NCBI GenBank assembly: GCA_013203085.1
Contig: JABMQX010000305.1
Coordinates: 1 to 5,845, forward strand
Reading direction: 5' to 3'
Source: a bacterium
GTDB taxonomy: Bacteria > Auribacterota > JABMQX01
Length of the DNA stretch: 5,845 bases
Shown in pieces: positions 1 to 5,032 of the stretch. Made by a program: the position numbers and the translations under genes. Each line of letters begins with the position of its first letter. The first letter of the stretch is position 1. A model generated the notes under the pieces. The model was not told where the DNA came from. It made no database searches and saw only the letters and a program-made list of their open reading frames with translations.

Positions 1-69
1 CATCCCAATCCCGCCGACTCCTATGAAATGAATGGGACGATCCTTAGATATATCGCGAGCTAAAGTCAT
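1..69 (-). CDS. murC: UDP-N-acetylmuramate--L-alanine ligase (MurC), N-terminal fragment cut by the window edge
   Basis: Only the first 23 codons are present; the rest lies beyond the left edge. The peptide starts MTLARDISKDR and runs into IHFIGVGGIGM, the glycine-rich Rossmann turn that opens MurC proteins (E. coli MurC has IHFVGIGGAGM). MurC is the cytoplasmic ATP-dependent ligase that adds the first amino acid, usually L-Ala, to UDP-MurNAc. The ATG at 69-67 is supported by a strong Shine-Dalgarno sequence, GGAGGT, seven bases upstream, and by the expected short lead-in to the motif. murC after murG is the normal dcw order. Too little is visible to tell whether it is fused to ddl, as in chlamydiae. 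The identification rests on one motif plus context, but both agree. Confidence 0.93.
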   Translation of the reverse strand, partial: MTLARDISKDRPIHFIGVGGIGM

Positions 70-205
70 CGAGAGGACCTCCGTTTATCTTCCCGCCTTT
101 CTGTATTCCTGTCTGGCTTCTGCTATTCATGGAGCCTTGTCAGATGCCCCATCGGCAGCAATCGTCGCTGAAGGCACACACGTTACAAAGGCCATCGTCG
201 GAAAA
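70..205 (-). other. 136-base murG-murC intergenic region
   Basis: No convincing gene is seen here. On the minus strand it holds two nested complementary pairs: GCCTTT (192-187) with AAAGGC (100-95), and GCCTT (175-171) with AAGGC (138-134). They could fold into a branched leader just ahead of the murC ribosome binding site. Two tiny minus-strand frames exist: 22 codons starting ATGGCC within this gap, with no Shine-Dalgarno, and 28 codons from 130 to 44 overlapping the murC start. Neither has coding support. No T-run terminator or clear -35/-10 pair is visible. Confidence 0.4.
77..82 (-). promoter_or_regulatory. Ribosome binding site of murC
   Basis: GGAGGT on the minus strand, seven bases before the ATG at 69-67. 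It is one of the clearest Shine-Dalgarno sequences in the window and fixes the murC start, since no other start in this frame is as well placed. Confidence 0.8.
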
Positions 206-1369
206 TCACGCTGGCACTGCGACTCGCCGCCCTATGTTGTGAACGACCGCAGCCTCCGGACGCGCGACCTTGAAGAGCACATCAGCGATCTTTACCGAGG
301 CGGACCCATTCGCTGCCCTGCGATTGCTGTCAGCCATCTCCTGCAAACGCCGACTGTCCTCGATCAACCCTGTAAGTTTTTCGAGAAGGCCGGGGACGAG
401 GGACCCCCGCCCGGACGGCGACAACCTCTGCTTCAGGAGAATGGCTCCGTTGTTCTGCTCGAGATATCGGGCGTTTTCCTCCTGATGCTGAGCTGTCGCA
501 TAGGGAAAAGGCACCAGGATTGCCGGCTTGCCTGTCTCGACGATCTCCGCGATGGTCGAGGCGCCAGCTCTCGCTATTACGAGGTCCGCCGCGTCGTAGA
601 GCAATTTCATTCTGTGTTCAAACGCAGCTACATAAGACCGGAGCGCTGACCGGACATAACACGCTTTAACCCACGAGTAGTCCCTCTTGCCGGCCAAATG
701 AATAATCTGGATTTTGTGGGACATCCGCTCTAAAGTAGGGAGCAGACTACAGATTTCTTTGTTCAAGGCTTGTGCGCCCTGGCTTCCACCGGCGACCAGG
801 AGGGTGAATTCTGTGCCACTCAGTTTCAACCTGACCAGGGCGCCAAGCCTATCTCTCGTTTCTTTGAATTCCTTTCTAACAGGCATCCCAACAACCACGA
901 CGTTTCCGTTTGGGAAATGCCGAGCCGCCCGCGGAAAGTTCACCAGCACCTTATCTGAGAAACGTGAAAGGAGGAGATTTGCCTTTCCCGGAATCGCGTT
1001 CGCCTCGTGAATGACGACCGGCACTCCCCGGGTCTTGGCTGCAAGAAGAGGCGCCACCGAACCGAAGTTTCCGAAACCGATTGCCGCGTGCGGCTGAAAC
1101 CTTGCTACTTGCCGAACGGACTGCTCGAAACTCGCCAATAACCGAACCGCAAAGGACGCAAAGCCCACTGAAACTCTCCGGGGCATTCCCACCGCTGGCA
1201 GAGGGACGACACACGCCCCCTCCGCGAGCCGAAGGCCTTTCAGCCCCCCGTTCGTCGAGCCCATGAAAAGAAACTGCGTTTCCGGCCTCCGCCTTCTGAT
1301 TTCCTTCGCCACTGAAATGGCCGGGAAAATATGCCCGCCCGTTCCGCCACTCGCTATCAATAATCTCAT
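206..1369 (-). CDS. murG: UDP-GlcNAc:lipid I N-acetylglucosaminyltransferase (MurG)
   Basis: This 387-residue GT-B glycosyltransferase transfers GlcNAc from UDP-GlcNAc to lipid I on the inner face of the membrane, giving lipid II. Visible motifs in order: GGTGGHIFPA (8-17) as the first glycine loop; GFGNFGSVAP (98-107) as the second; HEANAIPGKAN (121-131); GMPVR (161-165); GGSQGAQALN (194-203) opening the C-terminal nucleotide-sugar domain; RAGASTIAEI (267-276), with the donor-binding Glu at 275; and PFPYATAQHQEENA (287-300). The family is usually about 350-370 residues, so this one has a somewhat long, low-conservation C-terminal tail after about 360. The ATG at 1369 places the glycine loop at the family's usual distance from the start, but the upstream region (AGAGCGAGAAG) is a weak ribosome binding site. 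Several positions differ from the E. coli consensus: GGY becomes GNF, HEQN becomes HEAN, and GNPVR becomes GMPVR. Context between ftsW and murC is standard. Confidence 0.97.
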   Translation of the reverse strand: MRLLIASGGTGGHIFPAISVAKEIRRRRPETQFLFMGSTNGGLKGLRLAEGACVVPLPAVGMPRRVSVGFASFAVRLLASFEQSVRQVARFQPHAAIGFGNFGSVAPLLAAKTRGVPVVIHEANAIPGKANLLLSRFSDKVLVNFPRAARHFPNGNVVVVGMPVRKEFKETRDRLGALVRLKLSGTEFTLLVAGGSQGAQALNKEICSLLPTLERMSHKIQIIHLAGKRDYSWVKACYVRSALRSYVAAFEHRMKLLYDAADLVIARAGASTIAEIVETGKPAILVPFPYATAQHQEENARYLEQNNGAILLKQRLSPSGRGSLVPGLLEKLTGLIEDSRRLQEMADSNRRAANGSASVKIADVLFKVARPEAAVVHNIGRRVAVPA

Positions 1370-1439
1370 CTTCTCGCTCTGGAATGAGTGAGTTTAAGCC
1401 TTCCCCGCCGCGTGCCAATGACCCATGTCACACCTTCAG
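1370..1439 (-). other. 70-base ftsW-murG intergenic region
   Basis: A short spacer with no recognised gene. It contains a minor dyad, TGAC-ATGG-GTCA, just after the ftsW stop, and a 10-codon ATG frame (1426-1394) preceded by AAGGTG. No strong Shine-Dalgarno lies directly before the murG ATG. No T-run follows the dyad, so a terminator is unlikely. Confidence 0.35.
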
Positions 1440-2591
1440 TCAGGTGGTGATGACACGTCTTGCCCTCAGAGCACGCGCCGGTTCTTTTACTGTTTCTTTT
1501 TCAGCGACACGACTGACGCTTACCAACAAGCCTGTGCCGATAAACGCGGCAAAGAGATTGGACCCGCCGAAGCTCACGAAGGGGAGGTTCAACCCGGTCG
1601 CCGGGAGCAAGCTCGTGACCACCCCAAGGTGCGTAACCGCCTGAATGCAGATCAGAGAACTCACACCGATCGCAACCAGATACCCCTCCATGTATTTCGC
1701 GCGAGATGCAATCCTAAATCCCAGGACCGCGAAGACTACGAAAAGCCCCATCAGGACGCACATCCCCAGAAACCCAGCCTGTTCACCGATTGACGCCCCT
1801 ACAAAATCGTTGTAAAGGTACGGCAGAAAGCCCAGCTTCTGTCTCCCCGACCCAAGCCCCAGCCCGAAGAGCCCGCCTGTCCCCAGGGCCAGAAGCGATT
1901 GCGTCTGCTGATACGCAATCCCGGCCTGGTGCTCCGCAGGATCGAGAAACGCCAGCACTCTTCCCAACTGATAACTCGAGGTAACGACCTTATAGCTGAG
2001 CGCTCCGAGGGCGCCCGCCACAAGGCAGAACAGATACCTCAGCTTCGTGCCGGCCACGAAAAGCATGATGAACGCCACTGAGCCGAGAACGGCGCTCGAG
2101 CTGAAATCCGGCTCCACCAGAATCAGCCCCGCGCACGCCGCCACACCCCCCAGGGGAAGCAAAAGCTTCTTGAGTGTCAGCGGGTACCTCGCCCTTGAAG
2201 ACCGAGACAAGGCGAAAGCGAGGAAAAGAATCGTCGTCAGCTTCGCAAACTCGGACGGCTGGATGACCTTCCCCCCGAGTCGTATCCACCTGTACGACTC
2301 GTTCGCTTTGACTCCGATCCCCGGGACAAAAACCAAACACAGGGAAAGCAAGGTCATTCCGAAGATCGGCACAGCGTTCCTGATGAGCAGCCTGTAGTCA
2401 ACGTTTGATAGAACAAGAAGGGCTGCCACCCCCAGCGCCATCCAGACGAGCTGTTTCTTCAGGAAAAAGTCGCTGTCGTGGATAGCAGGGGCCTCATTGG
2501 CGTAGATCGCGCTGGAGTCGTAAATCATTACCAGCCCGATGCCCTGCAGGATAATGATCAGAATGATCAGCAGCGCTCGCTCAGATTGCAT
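1440..2591 (-). CDS. ftsW: Septal peptidoglycan glycosyltransferase FtsW (SEDS family)
   Basis: A 383-residue polytopic inner-membrane protein with about ten hydrophobic segments (roughly 6-24, 46-62, 72-92, 114-129, 144-160, 165-181, 184-200, 272-292, 302-322, 338-360). SEDS proteins polymerise lipid II into glycan strands together with a class B penicillin-binding protein. SEDS landmarks: RWIRLGGKVIQPSEFAKL (101-118); EPDFSSSAV (160-168) at the usual QPDxGT site; YQQTQSLLALGTGGLFGLGLG (227-247); QKLGFLPYLYNDFVGASIGE (251-270), whose D262 matches the essential aspartate of the large periplasmic loop; and LPATGLNLPFVSFGGSNL (329-346). The FtsW rather than RodA assignment comes from the position between murD and murG. 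The cytoplasmic N-terminus is very short, and the C-terminal tail (about 361-383) is charged and Arg/Lys-rich. The ATG at 2591 has AGGGGA seven bases upstream. Two usually conserved sites are altered (NESYRW for NGxxRW, and EPDFSSSA for QPDxGTA), but the catalytic Asp is intact. Confidence 0.95.
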   Translation of the reverse strand: MQSERALLIILIIILQGIGLVMIYDSSAIYANEAPAIHDSDFFLKKQLVWMALGVAALLVLSNVDYRLLIRNAVPIFGMTLLSLCLVFVPGIGVKANESYRWIRLGGKVIQPSEFAKLTTILFLAFALSRSSRARYPLTLKKLLLPLGGVAACAGLILVEPDFSSSAVLGSVAFIMLFVAGTKLRYLFCLVAGALGALSYKVVTSSYQLGRVLAFLDPAEHQAGIAYQQTQSLLALGTGGLFGLGLGSGRQKLGFLPYLYNDFVGASIGEQAGFLGMCVLMGLFVVFAVLGFRIASRAKYMEGYLVAIGVSSLICIQAVTHLGVVTSLLPATGLNLPFVSFGGSNLFAAFIGTGLLVSVSRVAEKETVKEPARALRARRVITT

Positions 2592-2598
2592 CGCGGTT

Positions 2599-2604
2599 TC
2601 CCCT
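2599..2604 (-). promoter_or_regulatory. Ribosome binding site of ftsW
   Basis: AGGGGA on the minus strand, seven bases before the ftsW ATG (2591-2589). A second purine-rich block, GGGGGGAG (2634-2627), lies upstream in a similar sequence context and precedes a 15-codon frame that overlaps the ftsW start. The proximal site is the likely functional one. Confidence 0.65.
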
Positions 2605-2635
2605 GGCCCGGCATATCGGCAGCGGTCTCCCCCCT

Positions 2636-2654
2636 GGCGCAGCGTCTCTGCGCC
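2636..2654 (-). repeat. Perfect 7-bp hairpin in the LysM gene-ftsW gap
   Basis: GGCGCAG-AGACG-CTGCGCC is a perfect GC-rich stem of seven pairs with a five-base loop, in the 99-base gap (2690-2592) between the LysM gene and ftsW. On the minus strand it is followed by a G-rich run, not a T-run, so it is not a canonical intrinsic terminator. It could stabilise or process the transcript, or tune ftsW translation; this is inference. The rest of the gap holds the ftsW ribosome binding site and nothing else recognised. Confidence 0.55.
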
Positions 2655-2690
2655 GGTCGAACCGCTCCGGTATGCCTACGCGGGCAAACG

Positions 2691-3389
2691 TTATTCCCCT
2701 TTTGGGATACGAAGTTCTTGCCCGATCTGAAGTTTTGTCGCGTCCGTGATATTGTTGGCTTCCATGATTCTTGCGGACGTGCTGCTGTATTTTCGGGCGA
2801 GAATCCAGATCGTGTCTCCGGCCTCTACCGTATGCAGCATGGTCTCGCCATCCTCCGCCACAGGAACCGCCTCAGAACCGGCAGGCAGAGCCGACGTGGA
2901 CCCTTCTGCCGCCGTCACGGGGAGTGTGGCCTCCGGTTCCGGCGTTTCAACAGGAGTTGCACCCACCGGTATGATGAGCTCCCGCCCCTCCCGTATCATC
3001 GCCGCGTCCTGGATATCGTTCCTGTCCACGATCGCGCTCACAGGCACACCATATTTCCGGCTCAGAGCCCACAGCGTATCTCCCTTCTTCACGACGATCT
3101 TTATTTCTTCCGCAGATGCCGCTTCCTCCGTCACAGGAGCCGGTGTTACTGTGGGTTCAGGGATCGTCGGCAAAACGACCTCGGTGGACTCCACCGTAAT
3201 TGGAGTGGCGAGCTCTGGCATGGTCATCTCCGTGGTGGCTGGCATCACTTCTTCCTCCACGGCTTCAGGGCCAACGACGGCGACCTTATCATCCGCCTTG
3301 TCGTTCGCGCATCCGCCCATGCAGATCCAGATCAGCACCAGACCCACGTGAGCCAGCACAACCAAGATCACTGTGTCACGCAGCTTCAT
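2691..3389 (-). CDS. Two-LysM-domain peptidoglycan-binding protein, probable lipoprotein or membrane-anchored, at the chlamydial nlpD position
   Basis: A 232-residue envelope protein. Residues 1-26 form a short basic start (MKLR) and a hydrophobic stretch ending MGGC at 24-27, which could be a lipobox with lipidation at Cys27 (Met at -3 is unusual) or otherwise an uncleaved anchor. An acidic Pro/Thr/Glu/Val-rich linker (28-95) follows. LysM 1 spans about 97-141 (VVKKGDTLWALSRKYGV, ending ELIIP). A second Pro/Ala/Glu linker spans 143-184. LysM 2 spans about 185-229 (TVEAGDTIWILARKYSS, ending ELRIP). The two LysM copies match at roughly 20 of 48 aligned positions by hand. LysM domains bind GlcNAc-containing glycan. 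No M23, NlpC/P60 or amidase domain is present, since the protein ends right after LysM 2. The gene overlaps the murD end by 14 bases and has GGAGGAG five bases before its ATG, suggesting coupled translation. Its role beside FtsW is inferred: a non-catalytic septal wall-binding factor. Confidence 0.93.
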   Translation of the reverse strand: MKLRDTVILVVLAHVGLVLIWICMGGCANDKADDKVAVVGPEAVEEEVMPATTEMTMPELATPITVESTEVVLPTIPEPTVTPAPVTEEAASAEEIKIVVKKGDTLWALSRKYGVPVSAIVDRNDIQDAAMIREGRELIIPVGATPVETPEPEATLPVTAAEGSTSALPAGSEAVPVAEDGETMLHTVEAGDTIWILARKYSSTSARIMEANNITDATKLQIGQELRIPKGE

Positions 3390-4845
3390 GGCTTCTCCTC
3401 CCTTCTTGTCGTTCTTGTTTCAGTTGTTTGATTCTTCTCTCGAAGGCTTGGCCCCTTCGCTTGTAATCCGCAAACATGTCAAAACTGCTGCACGCAGGCG
3501 AGAGGAGCACAACATCTCCCCTTGCCGCATTCCGGAAGGCAAGCTCCACCGCTTCCCCCATGCCACCGGCGGAGACAGCAGGCACCACCCCGTCGAGCGA
3601 CGACATCAGCTCCTTCTTCGCCTCCCCAATCAACACGGCCATTTTGACCTTTCCGGCGGCTGCCTCTCTCAGGGGACTGTAATCCCCGCCTTTGTCACGT
3701 CCCCCTGCGATGAGAATCACTGGCTGAGCAAAACTCTCCAGTGCCTTGACAGCAGCGTCCACGTTCGTCGCTTTCGAATCGTTGAAGAAATCCACACCAC
3801 GCACTCGCCCAACGTACTGGATGCGATGATTCCGCCCACGAAACCGCGATAGAGCGGCGTAAATCGCTTCCCTTCCAATCCCGAAAATCTCTGCCACGCC
3901 CACAGCCGCGCTCACATTTTCGAGATTGTGTTCTCCCCGCAGGCGCCAGCACGAGTCAACCTCGTAGCATTTTTCCCCGCCGGAAATTCGGCTGATGATC
4001 CTCCCGTCACCGAAACGTAAGTCCGCATCAGGAGACCGCCCAACGGTGAAAACCGTCGGCACGTTCTGCCCACCTCCCGCCGGAAAAAGCTCTTTCACCT
4101 TCTCGTTGACAATCAGGAAATCCCCCTGTCTCTGGTTCTCTGCAATTCTCCTTTTTGCCTCCATGTAGTCCCGAAAAGAGTTGTATCTATCCAAATGGTC
4201 TTCAGTGATGTTCAGCACGACCGAAATGAAAGGACGAAAGGCATGAATCCTCTCGAGCTGAAAGGAGCTGACTTCCAAAACGAGAACGTCCGGCGCCTCT
4301 TCCTCCGCGACCTTCCGCACGAAGGGCAAACCCATGTTTCCCGCAGTTTCAGTCGCCAAACCTGCCTCCTTGAGGATTTCATTGGTCAGGTCACAAGTCG
4401 TGGTCTTCCCATTTGTTCCAGTTACGGCTACGGTCCGGCTCCGGCAGAAGTGGAAAGCCAGTTCGATCTCGCTGACGACGGGAACGCCCCTCACCTCAGC
4501 CCACATCAACGGCGCCGAGTCAGGATCAACTCCCGGGCTCACAACCACTAACTCGCAACCCTCGCAAAACCTCTCCGCGTGCGGTCCGAGCTCAACCTCG
4601 GCTCCAAACCTCACCAGGTCCCGTTTTCTCTCCTCAAGGGAGGGGGTAACAGCGGCGTCCGTGCAGCGGACCCTCGCCCCTTTGGAAAGGAGGAAGAGCG
4701 ACGCTGCATGGCCGCTCTTTCCTAACCCGATCACCAACACACGCCTCCCATAGAGAGTCCCGAGAATATGGTAAATGCGGCCGCCGTTTTCTTCTTCCGC
4801 AGACCAGGGGGGTGGCTGCCAGATTATGTCGCAAGTTGAACGCAT
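3376..4845 (-). CDS. murD: UDP-N-acetylmuramoyl-L-alanine--D-glutamate ligase (MurD)
   Basis: A cytoplasmic ATP-dependent ligase that adds D-Glu to UDP-MurNAc-L-Ala; 489 residues from the chosen ATG. Visible features: the N-terminal UDP-binding fold from LYGRRVLVIGLGKSG (31-45); SPGVDP (103-108); P-loop VTGTNGKTTT (141-150); LEVSSFQLE (190-198); NITEDHLDRY (212-221); a Lys in YMEAKRRI (K231), matching the carbamylated lysine of E. coli MurD; GEHNLENVSAA (304-314); NDSKATNVDAA (355-365); GGRDKGGDYSPL (381-392); and LSPACSSFDMFADYKRRGQ (448-466). E. coli MurD is 438 residues. The excess includes about 30 residues before the first strand, which are Trp/Pro-rich then acidic and have no family counterpart that I know. 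The ATG at 4845 is chosen because AAAGGTGAGG precedes it; the frame stays open upstream to a GTG at 4989, with another ATG at 4899. A GTG at codon 36 would give a family-like but very short N-terminus. GRNHRI (337-342) replaces the usual GLPHRxE. Confidence 0.96.
   Translation of the reverse strand: MRSTCDIIWQPPPWSAEEENGGRIYHILGTLYGRRVLVIGLGKSGHAASLFLLSKGARVRCTDAAVTPSLEERKRDLVRFGAEVELGPHAERFCEGCELVVVSPGVDPDSAPLMWAEVRGVPVVSEIELAFHFCRSRTVAVTGTNGKTTTCDLTNEILKEAGLATETAGNMGLPFVRKVAEEEAPDVLVLEVSSFQLERIHAFRPFISVVLNITEDHLDRYNSFRDYMEAKRRIAENQRQGDFLIVNEKVKELFPAGGGQNVPTVFTVGRSPDADLRFGDGRIISRISGGEKCYEVDSCWRLRGEHNLENVSAAVGVAEIFGIGREAIYAALSRFRGRNHRIQYVGRVRGVDFFNDSKATNVDAAVKALESFAQPVILIAGGRDKGGDYSPLREAAAGKVKMAVLIGEAKKELMSSLDGVVPAVSAGGMGEAVELAFRNAARGDVVLLSPACSSFDMFADYKRRGQAFERRIKQLKQERQEGRRSHEAA
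3395..3401 (-). promoter_or_regulatory. Ribosome binding site of the LysM gene, inside the murD 3' end
   Basis: GGAGGAG, five bases before the ATG at 3389-3387. It lies within the last codons of murD, and the LysM gene start precedes the murD stop (3378-3376), so ribosomes finishing murD are positioned to initiate here. Confidence 0.75.
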
Positions 4846-4853
4846 CGGTGTTG

Positions 4854-4863
4854 CCTCACCTTT
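4854..4863 (-). promoter_or_regulatory. Ribosome binding site supporting the chosen murD start
   Basis: AAAGGTGAGG on the minus strand, eight bases before the ATG at 4845-4843. Its AGGTGA core complements the 16S anti-Shine-Dalgarno. It is better than what precedes the alternative in-frame starts at 4899 (weak AAGAA) and 4989 (GTG immediately after a TGA), so it decides the start in favour of 4845. Confidence 0.6.
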
Positions 4864-4924
4864 CGCGCGCCCAGCGGTAGTCGCGACGGGCGGCCGCATG
4901 AACCGCAATTCTTTCTTCGTTTGA

Positions 4925-4993
4925 GTGAGCGGAAGAGGTCGTGTCGTTTTTCCTCCCCCGCATCTCTGGCTCCGCACAGCCTCTTCCACTCAC
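4925..4993 (-). repeat. 14-bp inverted repeat in the mraY-murD gap
   Basis: In the 187-base gap (5032-4846), GTGAGTGGAAGAGG (4993-4980) is complementary to CCTCTTCCGCTCAC (4938-4925), giving 14 pairs around a 41-base spacer. The one non-Watson-Crick position is G-U on the transcribed strand and would be a C-A mismatch on the other, which favours an RNA function over a DNA site. Inside the spacer a small GGCT-GTGCGG-AGCC hairpin is possible but would compete for the stem's GG. No T-run follows. Near the mraY stop there is also CCGGT-AACAAACAA-ACCGG (5-bp stem). No promoter is visible in the gap. Confidence 0.5.
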
Positions 4994-5032
4994 CCGGTTT
5001 GTTTGTTACCGGTTTCTTCCTGAGATGCGGCT

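Noticed and set aside
32..649. A 205-codon plus-strand frame covering the murG-murC gap and the murG 3' end
   Set aside because: It starts inside murC without a ribosome binding site, is antisense to murG for most of its length, and shows no domain.
951..1418. A minus-strand TTG-initiated frame starting ARGGEGLNSLIPE, faintly like a ParB N-terminus
   Set aside because: It overlaps murG in another frame, lacks any further ParB feature and becomes low-complexity; the resemblance is a short chance match.
2551..2570. A short tandem repeat (aatgatcag twice) near the ftsW 5' end
   Set aside because: It encodes Leu-Ile-Ile twice in the first membrane helix; repeated hydrophobic codons explain it.
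2636..2654. An intrinsic transcription terminator between the LysM gene and ftsW
   Set aside because: The hairpin is strong but is followed by a G-rich stretch instead of a T-run on the transcribed strand.
2746..3351. A 201-codon plus-strand frame rich in Ser, Thr, Val and Ala, resembling a secreted low-complexity protein
   Set aside because: It is exactly antisense to the LysM gene and mirrors its Pro/Thr/Glu linkers; the apparent low complexity is a by-product.
2478..3431. A 317-codon plus-strand open frame opposite the LysM gene and the ftsW 5' end
   Set aside because: It is antisense to two genes with clear motifs, its translation is Arg/His/Cys-rich with no recognisable domain, and no ribosome binding site was seen. 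The biased composition of the LysM linkers keeps the opposite frames open.
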